A stretch of DNA of 64,000 nt. Origin: Paralichthys olivaceus (Eukaryota; Chordata; Actinopteri; Pleuronectiformes; Paralichthyidae). Location of the stretch: NCBI RefSeq assembly GCF_024713975.1, contig NC_091112.1, positions 5,149,001 to 5,213,000 on the forward strand, written 5' to 3'. The translations under genes and the position numbers were made by a program. Every line of letters starts with the position of its first letter. The stretch's first letter is position 1. The notes below the pieces were generated by a model. It did no database searches. It was given only the letters and a program-made list of their open reading frames with translations, and was not told the origin of the DNA. Below are positions 1 through 21,465 of this stretch, one piece after another.

Positions 1-6465
<6,465 letters not shown>

Positions 6466-8751
6466 ACTCACACGCTGATGGGAAATTGTTGCATAAATTA
6501 GCTAGCTGACTACTCTTAAATGTCTGGTGGAATATAGGAGCTCTGAAAAATGCACTCAAACTGCTAATGCTTCGCTGGCCCTCTGTGTACAGCTACACAC
6601 ACACATATACACACACATAGCTCTGACCTAACCTGCTGCCATCAGACACACAACAAACGACCCCCAAAAAAAAGAGACATTCAAGCACCAAACACAAGCA
6701 GCTGTCAGCCGAGGCCCATATTTGCTGCAGCCGCTCAGTATTTACACTCTGATACGAGCTGCAGGAGGGAAATGAAGCTCCTCGCATTAACAATTCATTT
6801 GACGCTATTTCATTTATACGGCCTGCTGTAGTTAGATGAGAGGGTAAAGGTCACTGCAGGACCCTCGCAGCAGACGCCACACTCAAAGAGGTGTTTTAGG
6901 ATAAATACACACAAGCAACTACACACGTTTTCCCTTTTAAAAAAAGTGCCATGTTGAAGTAGTGTTGTTTTCCCGAGTAGTGTTATTGTCGCTGATACAA
7001 CTAGAGACTGTCAAATGGATTTAAAGTGTCAGTGGGGCTGATCAATACACAGTCAACACACCAAATGGACTCGCAAAGCGACTCGCTGACCACACACAGT
7101 ATTTATTTTACATTTGTCGTCTGTGTGGACGTTTAAGCTGGATGATATCATGCATAACTTATGAATTCTATGTTTGTTAATTTATTTAAAACCTTTCATT
7201 TATTCAATATCTACCCGCACACTGACTTTTCTCTGCAGCTACATGTTTGATTTGGCTTAGATTTGATATCTTATGATGATGTTGATGTTGCACTTTATAG
7301 TAACCGAGATGACATAGCTGCTTAGATTCATAGCTCTTTTGTGCATGATCGATATAAATTTAGGCTAATGGGCTTTCGTTGCAAAAAAAAAAAAGAAAAG
7401 ACAAAGCTTGTTGTTGGGAATATTTCTTAAAAGTTTCTATTAGTGTGTGGTACAGTATTTTTCAAAGTGTTGATCTTTCAAAACGAGAAACAGACAATTT
7501 AGATGACAAGTATTTGAATCTCGGGATGGAAAATAGTAGTTTAGAAGTGTGTCGGCCTATTTTGTGTTGCACATCTCTTAGCTTTTTAATCTCAGACACA
7601 GTGTGTGAGACTTTAGTCCAACATTAGACTCTTTGAGGCAACATGACCCTGCATGTCATCCTTCGTTTGTTTCCGTTTTGTCCTGAATATTAAGGCTAGA
7701 TGTGCGGCTGTGAGATCACGTGACCTTGTCTGGCTCTCTCCCCTCTTGTGTGAGCACAGTTTCCATAACGTAGCTCTATTTGTATGAGCCAACATGTCAC
7801 AGTATGAGCTGTTAGGGTGAGGGGTGAGGGGAGAACTGAAAATGAATGTTTCCAAAAAGAGAGAGAGAGAAAATACTAATGCCTCATATTGTCTTGTAGC
7901 ACTTTCTGCTCGATGAAACCTTTCCCCTGGTTCCTTTTCTCTCTCTTTCCGTCTTTCTCCTGTTCACATGAGTTATTGGACCTATTGACATATCTCTTCT
8001 CATCCTTCCTTTTCCTCTGTCGCTCCCCATGATAACGCTATTTTTAAAATAACTACACATATACAGTATATTGAAAAGATTATTGAAATTATGTTTGTTG
8101 ACAGTGAACACAAATAGAGACAGTATAAATACAGTTTATGTCATAATTTATTCTTCAAGGAATATTTATTATTATTATTATTACTATAGTGTAAATTAGG
8201 GATGTATAAGAGAAGTACATTGAACACATCAGGGTTTGTATTTATCAAATTATACGTCAGAAGGATCTTCAGTCCTGAGATGCAAATAATGAGACGTTAA
8301 AGAGAATCTAAGAGTAATTCTCAATCTTTCACTTGATTGATCACATGTTTGCTCAAAAAAAATCATTTGGAAAAAACAAATCCATATATTGTTACTGCAT
8401 CAGTTTCCGTAGTTAGACAACTTGAGTTTATCTCTGTTTTGATTTGGTTTGAGTCTTTTAATCTTTGATATCTTTAAAGTAACAACAATCTAAACTATTT
8501 GTATGTCTGTGTATATAAATAGTGATGAAATAAACCAAACTGGATAAAGCAGGAAGCAACAGGGAAAACACAAAGACTGTATTCCTGAATAGGTTTTATA
8601 GCCTCATATATAAACAAGCCGTCCATACAGACATGTAGAGTATACTCGTTACCTCTGGAGAGATTTAGAATAAAGTGTGTAAGACAGATAAAAGTGCTCC
8701 AACTTGCAAATAAGTGAAAATAAGTTTGTTAACATTTTATAATCAAATCAG

Positions 8752-8995
8752 TAGTTTGACATTTTAGGAAACGTATTCACCTTCCTGCAGAGGGTTGGAT
8801 GAGAAGTTTGACACTGTTCCAATATCTTTGATTAAACAAGAAGTTTAGCTTAGCAGCTTTGCACAATATATACATACATGTAGATAGAGTAGTGTGTATA
8901 TACAGTACATATACAGTGAGATGCTAGGTGGCAGATCTGCATGGAACCAGGCCTGCTGTCTCCCCCTGGTGCTAAACTAAGCTGACTGCTCAAGA
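8752..8995. repeat. Short interspersed repeat copy (family C)
   Basis: Contains 'TTTAGCTTAGCAGCTTTGCA' and 'CCCCCTGGTGCTAAACTAAGC', the vocabulary of a very common teleost short repeat with '..GAAGCTAC.GCCAGCAGCCGGTTAGC..'. Related pieces lie at 47223-47275 and 63926-64000. Edges are approximate. Confidence 0.5.
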
Positions 8996-9648
8996 ATGCA
9001 AATATGTATTGTTACTTAAATGTCCTACTTTTTAAATTTTTTTTTTAGGTTTGTCAGCAGAAGTGAATAATTTATACTTTCATCTTTTACATTAAGCCCC
9101 AATTTTTCACCATTAGTCGTTTGATAAATACAGGCCCTGCCCCCATATGAGGGACACGTTGATATTTCAGTGTTGGACGAGTAAATGAAGCACAGTGCTT
9201 TTTTAGTATTATCATTATTGTACAGAGGGTTGTGTCAGTGAGCGTGTGCTTCGCCTGCGTCTCCCTGTGCGCTTTCTGACACAACCTTTAATTCTCTCCA
9301 CGTTTCCCTTTTCAGTTTCCCTTCAGTTTTTTCGAGCTTGTACAGTCCATGCGACGGGTTGCTTCAAAGAGCCAAAACCTACTTACCTGTGTACGTGTGG
9401 TTCTCTTGGGGTTCATTATTCTGATTATGTTCATGGCTGTGTTTGCACATGCGTTGGTTGTTTCTGACTTCAGTTGTAATGAATAAAGAATCATTCTGGG
9501 TTGTGAACGACATGGCGGTGACGGCAGCGTCTCATTCCTCTGATCTGTGTTTCACCTCTCAGCTTCTCTCCATCCTCTCTGTCTCTCTGTGGCCTCTCTC
9601 TCTCGCCCCTCATCACTGAAGTGCTATTTATAGTTGCCCTGGTTTTCT

Positions 9649-9650
<2 letters not shown>

Positions 9651-9684
<34 letters not shown>
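9651..9684. repeat. (CT)n microsatellite
   Basis: An uninterrupted CT dinucleotide run, read directly. Confidence 0.9.
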
Positions 9685-9690
<6 letters not shown>

Positions 9691-10984
9691 TCATTCCTCT
9701 CTGTCAGAACATGAAGTGCAGCATCTCTCACTGTCTTGTGTGGAATCACAGAAGGTCTCACAGGTTTGTGTTTTCATTTCTCCACATTATGGTGCCGGTT
9801 GTTTTCATGCCTCACATAACAATGACCAAGTCTTCACACTGCAAAAAAATTCAAATCTTAGGCAGACTCAACGTTTTTAGGGAAATTACATTAGGGTGAA
9901 AATTACATTTTGAGCCCAACTCAATTTCACTAAGTTTAAGAACCTTTTGTTCTGATAGTTTAAAGATAATTGAAAAAACGTAACATTTTGATGTGAGCAT
10001 TTCAAGATACGAAAGATTCTGGTGTTTCTACTCACCATTATCCAGGTTATCTAAGTACTGAGACGTCAGTTGTCGTTAACATTTATATTTTTGCCAGTTT
10101 TAATATTTAAATGGCAGAAATTATTTTTAACCTGTTTTCCAAGCTGTGCCTCTGTTTCTGGATCAAAATGAAGATGGCAGCCAAGAGATACCTGGATAGA
10201 AAACAGAGAGGAAACTGGGACAATCTCTTTCCTTGTGCAGTAAGCGGAATATTATTGAAATCAGATGGTTGGGAAGAGTTTTCTGATAATATATTCAACC
10301 TATAAATCATAACGAATCCTCTCTCTCTTATGTGGTAGCACATGAGCTACATTAGCTTTTAATAGTACAATCGAGACTTTTAAAAAGTACAGATGTTTTT
10401 TATTAGCTTTTCTTTTTCCTTGCAGCCACTTTAAATGTAACCAGGTGAAGTATGGACCCAGACAGTCAGGCCAACGGAGCACAGGTTGGATGGAGAGCCT
10501 GAAGGTGGGAGCGGAGCCAGTCTGAGTGAGCAGGATCACAGATGGCCGTTTAGCCTCCCAAGGAGAACCAGCATCTCTCAGATCATTGAACTTGGCCTCA
10601 CGCTGCACGCCTCTCTCCTCCATCACTCCGTCCCCAGCTTCCCCATGGGTCGGCTACGCTGGCTGTCTCGCTGTGTGTGTTTGCGTCATCCTGCGGCTCC
10701 CTCACTGGGCTGTGGTCTCAGCCGCATCAGGACTGATGGATGATCGCTGGGAAATACGTATCCGGCCTCCTGCAAACTAATGCCTGGGTAACCAATTTAA
10801 CCTGCACACGTGAAAACTGCAAGTGCAGACGATTCTGTGGGATTTGAGGTCATGGAGGCAGGAAACTAAAGCCAATGATCCACGTTACCTCTTGTTTCAG
10901 CATCATTACACATCTGCACCAAGGGGATCTTCTGTCTTCCCCTTCATGCTTCCATTGTGTCTAGATCTCTTGTCAACCCTCCAA

Positions 10985-11195
10985 GCAGAGTTGGAAAAAC
11001 TACTCAATCCTCAAAACTCTTTTACTTAAGTGAACGTACCAATACAGCAAAAGTGAAGGTTTTACATTCAAACCCTAGAGGTGCAGTGAAATTAGGGACA
11101 TCAACCCAACTACTACATCTAGGTACAATTTGTAGGTACACCTACTTTACAACATTTCAGAGGGAATGATAGAAGTATAAAGTAAAGTAAAAATG
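10985..11195. repeat. Interspersed repeat copy (family D)
   Basis: Carries 'AGTTGGAAAAACTACTCAAT', 'ACCAATACAGCAAAAGTGAA' and 'AAAGTAAAGTAAAAATGAG', matching the layout of the 53855-54195 copy (guarded 'GTGGAAAAAGTATTTTCATC', 'ACCAATACAATGAAAGTAAT'). This looks like the widespread teleost element whose ends read as stretches of AAGTAAAAGTAC. Recognition is from the two copies in this window plus general familiarity. Confidence 0.5.
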
Positions 11196-11210
11196 AGCGT
11201 AGCCTGAAGT

Positions 11211-11495
11211 AAAGATGGATGACATGTCTCCACCTCCACTTCCTCTATACTGTCCAGAAATAAAGCCAGAATAACCCAGATATGAAGGCGGCCATCTTGA
11301 ACAAATTATGTCATTCAGAGCCACTCTATGCAGTGGTCATCTGAGATTGGAGCCGTGGTATCATGTCAAATTCATCCGACGTGTATTTTGTTTTTTTTAG
11401 TTTGGTCCATGTCCGGTCCACTTACATGGAGGAGGCAGGGTTTACGACCTTTACTGCCGCCAGCCACCAGGGGGCGATCCATATGCTTTGGAGCT
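11211..11495. repeat. Interspersed repeat copy (family B), copy 1
   Basis: Shares an ordered series of blocks with 21734-22115 in the same orientation: 'AAAGATGGA', 'CTGTCCAGAAATAAAGCCA', 'GTGTATTTTG', 'TTTGGTCCATGTCC', 'GGAGGAGGCAGGGTTTA' and 'GCCAGCCACCAGGGGGCGAT'. The copies differ by many substitutions and indels, so both are old. Confidence 0.7.
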
Positions 11496-11899
11496 GTATG
11501 GTTCAAAGTTATATTCTCTCACTGCCGTCAGTCATAAAGACAGATACTGTAGAATCTACTGCAAATCACAAGAATCTATTAATTGTTCATGAAAGTGATT
11601 TAAACAGAAGTACCCAGTGCCTCGATTGTTGTGTATACAAGAGTACAAATATTGCTTTACAGCAGCTGGATTGACCTGCATGTGTTCTCAGTGTGATGCA
11701 TTTGGCAGAGTGCAAATGAGCAAATATCAGGTGGTGCAAACACAGAGCTGGCGTGAAGACAGCGGCACAGGCACAGTAGCCCACAGGCCGGACAAGCAAG
11801 ACTGAAAAAGAGAGAAATCCCAAGTGCAAAGTGTCTTTAAGCCACGTTTGGAAATGTCAGTTTATCAGTTCGAGAGTCTTTGGTGTGTGGTCAGCTCTG

Positions 11900-14721
<2,822 letters not shown>

Positions 14722-14972
14722 CGCTTCAGAGGTCAGCAAACCCTGGAGAAGATCAGTTCATCAGATTCGAGCTCCGAGAACAACTTCATTTAAAAACAGC
14801 CACTGTGTTGATAAAACTGGAAAATTAGGAAGTGGCTGCACGGGAATATTTCATGACCAGATAACACTTTAGACACAATTAGGGTGGAATGTTTTGTACT
14901 GACTCGGTATCAGCACAGATTATATCACACGAATACTTATTATGACTCAATAATATCTATATAAATAAATAA

Positions 14973-14973
14973 G

Positions 14974-15032
<59 letters not shown>

Positions 15033-15034
15033 AT
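14973..15034. repeat. Compound (CT)n(AT)n microsatellite
   Basis: A CT run passes directly into a perfect AT run of about 16 units, read directly. Confidence 0.9.
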
Positions 15035-16268
15035 AGTCCAGAGCTGGTGAAAATGTGAAAGTAAAATCTAAATACACCGTAATTACAATAGAATGAAAGA
15101 GGATCCGGTGGCGTTCATGTGACAGCAGTCTCGCATCACTTTGCAATTATATCAGCAACAATGATGACAAAAGGAACTAATGAACGCGCGAGAGCTCATG
15201 ACTTCAAGATTGTAAGTGTCGGAAATGAAGATTATCATTCACACCAAATCATTTCTCATGTGACACACAGAAGGCTGACATGTGGTGATTATAAAAGTTC
15301 AGCGAGTGAGGCAGCACGTCTCGACCTTATTATAAAATAAGATAGATGTGTACACGTATTGATTGTTGTGTTTCGCCTGAGGTTCTCTCTGCAGCTGCTC
15401 TGGAGTTTGAAAGGTCAATTAACTGGTAAGATGAAATAATAAATGACTAAGCCAATTCATAGTGACATTGCAAACCAGCCCAAAACAACACAAACACAGA
15501 CAATTCAGTTTTTAAAACTTTAACAACATGGTTTTAAGTGTATGATTCGTATATAAGATCATGTGTTGAACATTGTGTCTGGTGAGGGTGTATTGTATCT
15601 GACAGGATTATATGTGTATGTGTCCTTGAAGAGTTGTTGGACATGTCACGGTTGAAGAAGCAGAACATTCATATTAGACGAGCGTGATCTCGACTAACCC
15701 TTTCAAATACACCAAAGCCTTTATCTCCATTATTAACATTGAAATGGCGAAAGAGAAATCTGTAAATGTGCAGGAAGTAACACCACTTCTGTTTTCAGGG
15801 CTTTACTGCAATGAAAAGGAAGGTAATGACACAGGCTTAGTCACTGAGGATGTTGCTGAGGTACATTTAAGTGGGTTTACATTTTGGTATCTCTATGCAC
15901 TTGAACAGGAGCTCACATGCAGCACATACACTTCCTCTGTGAGAGAAAGAAACCGAAATAGACAAAACTAAAGAAATGTTATTCATAGACAAAACCAACT
16001 CCCTGTGAGGCACTTCTCCATCTCACACCCGCCTGCCTTCGGGTGACAGAGCCAGCACCAAAGTGTGAAAACTCCCCGCTGCAGTCATGATGTCTCAACC
16101 TCTTTCTTAACTCTCTCCTACACAAGAATCCTCCTCTGCTGTTATCTGTCAGCTGCTGCTTTCACTTCTCTTCCTATAAATAAAATGGTGCAATTCATCC
16201 CTGCATGCCTATACTCACAGTAACTGCACCTGCAAGAAATGTGTTCAGTTGAATTTCAAATTAACCTC

Positions 16269-16327
16269 AAGGTCAGACATAATTCTATAATAATCTTATT
16301 TTAGCCACAACTGGGTTATTTGTGCTG

Positions 16328-16386
<59 letters not shown>
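16269..16386. repeat. Duplicated cassette plus (TG)n, copy 2
   Basis: Second copy of the 60-bp cassette at 14101-14160, followed at 16329-16386 by about 29 TG units. Sequence after the TG tract is unrelated to copy 1, so only the left flank is shared. Confidence 0.9.
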
Positions 16387-16389
<3 letters not shown>

Positions 16390-17174
16390 TGCAGGATCTT
16401 CAGTGTTTCACTGCTGATGAGAGGAAACACACACGTCTTGAGCTTATCAGACAAGAAACAACTCTGTTGTCTGTTATCATGAAATTCCACCTTCATGCCC
16501 ACTGCTGTGCACTCATTTGTAAATTTGACCTGTAACTGTAGTTTGTTTGTATTTGTCTAAACTGAAGCATGTCGAGCAGTGACGCCAGAGTTGCTGCAGT
16601 TCAACCTGAAAAAAGATTTGATTATTGGATATGAGAGAGAAAAGGGGGGAAGCTTCCCTCACAGAAAACAAATTTCCATGTCCACACTTGACTCACCACT
16701 GAGGTTGTGATGCAGTGAAGCCAAAAACCAACACAAGAGAATAAAAAGTTCATACATTTACACGATCAAACACATCCTCACCTGCTTTTCAGATGAAAAA
16801 CCATCCTGTCAACAAAGCTGTGATGCCTGCCTTCCCTCCCTGGTCCCTGTGCAACACGTGTCTCCAGGCAACATTTCCACATAAACAGTTGTTGTCTTGA
16901 AAGCATCGATGTACGTTGTGTCGCAGCCGTCGCAGACTGTGGCGTATGTTACTGTCTCTCTCTTGCTTCTGCTTCTCTCTCCCTCCCTCTCTTGAAGCGT
17001 GTGACTCAGATCAACCCGGCCTCATGACTGCAGGAATGTGGTTTGTGGTTCACAGCTTGACACACAACACTAGAGAGAGCAGCTGAACACTGTCAGTTCA
17101 AACAGTTTTCATATGCGGAGGGTCATTATGAAATCTGTTTATATTTGTTAATCATCATGAGTGTGTGATAGAGG

Positions 17175-17543
17175 TTTAAAGGTCCAGTGTGTAAGATTTA
17201 GGTAAAAGGGATCTATTGGCAGAAATTTAATGTAGAATAATCCTCATCATGTTTTCACCAGTTCATTTCATCTAAATTGTCTGAATTGTAGTTTTCTTTA
17301 CCCCAGAAAATGCCCTTTATATTTAAATACTTTATATTTACATAGAGGGGACCCTCTCTACGGAGGCCGCCATGTTTTTTTTACATTAGTCCAGATTGAA
17401 CAAAGTAAACTTTTTATAAAAACTTAAGGCTACCACAGCTTCTTTTTTATGTTTGGACGGGGAGGGTGAGGTGAGGAGTGTTCAGCTACAGCATACAATT
17501 TAAACACTAGACATCACAAAATTCTACACACTGTACCTTTAAA
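17175..17543. mobile_element. MITE-like element with imperfect terminal inverted repeats
   Basis: The left end TTTAAAGGTCCAGTGTGTAA and right end, read in reverse complement as TTTAAAGGTACAGTGTGTAG, form a roughly 25-bp imperfect inverted repeat around 369 bp. There is no coding capacity, and the interior includes 'GGAGGCCGCCATG'. A diverged relative occurs at 49096-49290 in the opposite orientation. I read it as a non-autonomous DNA transposon; superfamily and target-site duplication are not clear. Confidence 0.75.
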
Positions 17544-18096
17544 CTTTGTGTTATAGGTGCATATATGCAGTGAAAATGTGTCATGGCAGATGAAATTATA
17601 TTTTATTGACATTCATGGAGTTTGGTTTCACGTCACAGATTTACTTTACAACTGTGACACGTTAACTATTAACTTGTTAAGTCAAAGAGTAGTTCTGGAT
17701 CAGTGGAGGTCAAACTATGGACTTGAAATTTAACATACAGTCGTCTAACGGTACTTATAAAGACACTGGGTTGAGCAAGAAATTCCCAGAACAATTCCTA
17801 CATCATTATGAATTAAGTTGATTAAAATACTAATACTACTAATGATAATAATAATATTAACAATACTATTTTATTGTTATTCATCGACAGTGACACAAAG
17901 CATTAGGTCTGCAGCTACAGTATCCTGAAATGTAATAGAGGCCAAAGAGAAATTAGTTTCCAGCCTCTCTCTTGATTTGAGCATTACATTTCTTTAGGTT
18001 ATTACTTTTCTGTGTCACAGCTGTTGTTCTTGTGTATATTCAATAATGTTCAAAAACGTTTTTAATGAAGTACAATAAAAAGGGAAGCATACGAAC

Positions 18097-18118
18097 ATAT
18101 ATATATATATATATATAC
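18097..18118. repeat. (AT)n microsatellite
   Basis: A short AT dinucleotide run, read directly. Confidence 0.85.
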
Positions 18119-18214
18119 AATGATGTAAAACATGATCAGAACATAATTTGTAGTCTTTTATTGTGAATTATGCTTTTTGTTGTTTACAGTCTCTTATTTT
18201 GATGAGGAGCGGCG

Positions 18215-18244
18215 GTCATGTGACCGTCCATCTTGTCACGTGTC
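18215..18244 (+). promoter_or_regulatory. Paired CLEAR-like E-boxes upstream of neu1
   Basis: GTCATGTGAC at 18215-18224 and GTCACGTGTC at 18235-18244 each match the CLEAR consensus GTCACGTGAC at nine of ten positions. They lie about 180-205 bp before the neu1 start codon, in a CpG-richer stretch. TFEB/TFE3 bind CLEAR elements in lysosomal gene promoters, NEU1 among them in mammals. The motif is seen; its use here is inferred. Confidence 0.65.
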
Positions 18245-18420
18245 CTGAGGCCGCAGCTGATGCAGCAGAAAGGAGCTCGGTTTATTTGTCTCCTCGTCGT
18301 TTCTCCGGCGTCAGTCGCTTTTCTCCGGGTTTCGGTGGCTTGTCTCGGGCTCGGTCGGTTGGTTTCGGGCAGCTCGTCTCCTCGCTGTGGCGTGAGAACG
18401 ACAGAGGAAGCAGATGAAAC

Positions 18421-21400
18421 ATGGCTGCTCTCTTCTTACTTCTTCTCTCCGCTCCTCTGTTCCACTGCGGCTCTGTCAGCGGCCCGTTAAAGGTAAAGCA
18501 GCTACGTCACCTGCAAACACATCCACACACAAACTCATACATGTGTTCACATGCTTGACGCAAGTAAAAGTACCTTCGCTACTCTGTCAAAGTACTCCAT
18601 TCGTCCAGTCATTAAAATAACTCGACTGGGAGTTCTTCACAAATAAATGGGTCTTTTTTTTTTATCATGTGAGCTCTGAGTCTGTTTCCTCTACATTTTG
18701 GAAAACTAAGAGTTCACGCTTGAACTGTCGAAAAAAAAGGCTTGAGCACAGAGTCATAACAAAAGAGGGAACCGAGGCTGAGGTTAAAATCCGGAGGGGA
18801 AGTTTATTTACCAACCACTGCAAAATACTTTTTACAAAATGAAAGCCAGGCGATCTGGAGCATCGATCGCAGCTGGAACCGTGAAACATTTAAAACAGTA
18901 TAAACACAGTAGGTAACGCTGTTTGATGATCAAAAATGATCATCCGAAGATATTACTCATTGCTCTCGTCTGTCCGTCCGCTGCCTCTTCCCCCTCTCTT
19001 CATGTCTCCATCCAGCTCGAGCCCCTGATGTTAGAAGAGCAACTGCTGTGGGTGAACGGTCAGGACTTCGTGAGCAGCTACAGGATCCCGCTGCTCACCT
19101 TCACCCCCAAGGGAAGCCTGCTGGCCTTTGCTGAGGGCAGGAAAATGTCCAGAAGCGACTACGGGTCAAAGTTCATCGCGATGCGGCGCTCCACAGACAA
19201 AGGCAGGTCGACCGTGGAGGCAGTGACGCAATCAGAGACAGTTCGATTTGTACACAAAACACATACACAGTGGTTCAGTTACAAGTCTACAGTGAAATAT
19301 TGACATATCATTAAAAAGACACTCAACATAACGCAGTTCTTCCTTCTCTCTTCGTCCTGAATCCTCTCTCCAGGAGCCACCTGGTCCCCGATGTCATTCA
19401 TCGCTGATGATGATCGATCAGAGCAGGACGGCCTGAACCTGGGCTCCGTGGTGGTGGACATGGACGTGCGCAGAGTCATTCTGATCTACACCATGTGCTT
19501 CCACCTGCACGGCTGCAGCACCTCCAGCACCATGATGGTGGAGAGCAAGGACGACGGCCTGAGCTGGGGCTCGCCCAAAAACCTCTCAGCCCAGATCGGA
19601 GTCAAGAACTTTGCTCCGGGGCCAGGGACCGGCATCCAGGTGAGAGACTGATGTGATGAGTGATATTACTAGGATAATGATATGAGTAAGATTGGATCTG
19701 AATAAAACTTAGACATCCCAACTGTTAAAATTCTGCTCTTACTTAATTATGTCGTTGCTTTTTTTTTGTTGTTTTTTAAGTTCGTCGTACCTTTGTGTCT
19801 TTCTCTCTACAGAAGCGTCATGATCCAAACAAAGGCAGGTTGGTGGTTTGTGGTCACGGAACAATAGAGGGTGATGGTGTTTTCTGCATCCTGAGCGACG
19901 ACCATGGAAAAACCTGGAGCAACGGCGCAGCGCTGAAAAGCATCCCCTACAACCAGAAGAAGAGGCAGCAGGACTTCAGCCCTGACGAGTGCCAGGTACC
20001 GTGTGTGGAAATGGCTCGTAAACCACTTAATGATGGTTACAATCTTGATTCCTTCATGTGCAACATCGAAATAAAATATGAAGATATGTTTAAATTATTC
20101 CTAGGAATCACAATATACTTCATACTTTGCTTTAAAACGAAAGTATAAAACATAACTTTCCCCCTCGATTCACTGTTTCACATATTTTTCCAGTCCATGT
20201 ACTCTCATGAGGCCGCGAGCAGATGGCCGACATTTTATAAACCTCTAATCAAAGTATCTGTTGAACCCAATCTGCTGCATGTGCATCATTTCTGATGTGA
20301 TACTTTTTCATCGTGGCTGTTTATCTGTCCGCCTGTTGTGGAGGTCTTGTGCTCTCTAGTGGCCGAACAATAAAAATCACCCTTAGATTTGATATTTTAA
20401 AACATCTACCAGTTGTCTCACCTCAACTATCAGCGTGTGCATGTGTGTGTGTGTGTGTGTCTTCTCTGCTCTTCCTCCCCGATTCACGCTTAAATTCTGT
20501 CCTATCGATAAAGGCCATAGTGCCCAAAAATATAAAACTGATTATTGTTCCCTGTGAGACACTAAAGATTTCCCTCCCTCTCTGCGCTCCTGCAGCCAGT
20601 CGAGATGCCAGACGGCAGCATCATCGTCAATGTGCGGAACCAGAACAACTACCACTGCAGGTGTCGTGTGGTGGCACGCAGCCGTGACGGGGGAATGACC
20701 CTGCCCATAGAGGATGTGTTCTTCGACTACGAACTGGTGGATCCTGTAGTGGCAGCCGGGGCGCTGCAGAAGGAGGGAGTGATGTACTTCATCAACCCCT
20801 CCAACGAGTACAAGAGTAAGAACCACTGAAACAGATACTCTCGATCTCTTTGCCTCTGATGCGTTCGTACATCCCACGTTGCTTTTTTGCAGTTATTTGA
20901 AAGCAATAGCAGCAGAGTTACAGGTAGTTTAGGGCGCCACAGAACATTAATTTCACTTTTTGTCATTGAAAAAGATTGAAGTGTATGAAACATCGAGCCA
21001 AGTAAAACGATAATAACAATTTTCAGATGTCTTCCTATTGTTTGACAATAACTTTTAAGCAAAATACTGTGTTTACAATGACTCATATTTGTTTTACAGA
21101 TCAGAAAATATATTTTTGGATACTTTTTTCACCATTTTTGTTCAAAGTTGTATTTGTAGTGTAATGTACTGTTTTTTTTAAATTTTTCAATCAACCGACT
21201 CATCGTTTCAGCTCTAATGTCCCCTTGATTTACTTCACCCTCAGGAGTTAACCTCACCTTGCGTTGGTCGCTGACCGATGGGAACTCTTGGGAGAATAAC
21301 ACGGTCCAGATATGGGCGGGGCCGAGTGGCTACTCCTGCATGACATCGCTGGACAACAGTGTTATCGAGGACAAGAAGTACATCTACATCATCTACGAGA

Positions 21401-21465
21401 AAGGCCATAAAGACTCTGATGAGGCTATCTCGTTCGTCAAGATCCACCTGTTTGGTGGCCGGTAA
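18421..21465 (+). CDS. neu1: Lysosomal sialidase 1 (neuraminidase 1)
   Basis: NEU1 removes terminal sialic acids from glycoproteins and glycolipids in lysosomes, in complex with cathepsin A in mammals. Six exons (18421-18492, 19016-19202, 19374-19639, 19813-19995, 20596-20815, 21245-21465) encode 382 aa, against 415 in human. Exon 1 supplies a hydrophobic signal peptide ([20 protein letters not shown]). The mature part has the sialidase YRIP motif ([10 protein letters not shown]), DGLNLG, and Asp boxes at [16 protein letters not shown] and SDDHGKTW, with a weak fourth at [23 protein letters not shown] and [11 protein letters not shown] are strongly family-specific. Visible N-glycosylation sequons include NLS, NLT and NNT. 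The exon 2/3 junction keeps frame only with a GC donor (AAAG|GCAGGT). The C-terminus is FGGR, whereas human ends in YGTL. Paired CLEAR-like sites lie upstream. Confidence 0.96.

Larger units (their letters stand above)
6466..11899. other. prrt1 3' UTR and intergenic region to the tmem268-like gene
   Basis: No coding exon supported. The first part should be the prrt1 3' UTR. Several AATAAA hexamers occur, and the one at 9482-9487, followed by GT-rich sequence, is the best-looking candidate for a distal poly(A) signal, though this is unproven. The rest holds a (CT)n tract at 9651-9684 and three interspersed repeats (8752-8995, 10985-11195, 11211-11495). An 86-codon open frame at 10486-10743 has no recognised homology. 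The tmem268-like gene, transcribed toward prrt1, ends at 11900, so the two genes converge here. Confidence 0.5.
14743..18214. other. Intergenic region between the divergent tmem268-like and neu1 genes
   Basis: No coding exon supported. The tmem268-like first coding exon begins at 14742 with 21 nt of 5' UTR after an acceptor, so at least one non-coding 5' exon and its promoter should lie here. I could not place them. The region holds a CT/AT microsatellite at 14973-15034, the second TG cassette at 16269-16386, a MITE-like element at 17175-17543 and an (AT)n tract at 18097-18118. Confidence 0.5.

Noticed and set aside
10486-10743. 86-codon plus-strand open frame with PFSLPRRTSISQIIELGL
   Set aside because: No family resemblance, no clear splice sites in phase, and it lies beside repeats in an intergenic region. 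Length is within chance.
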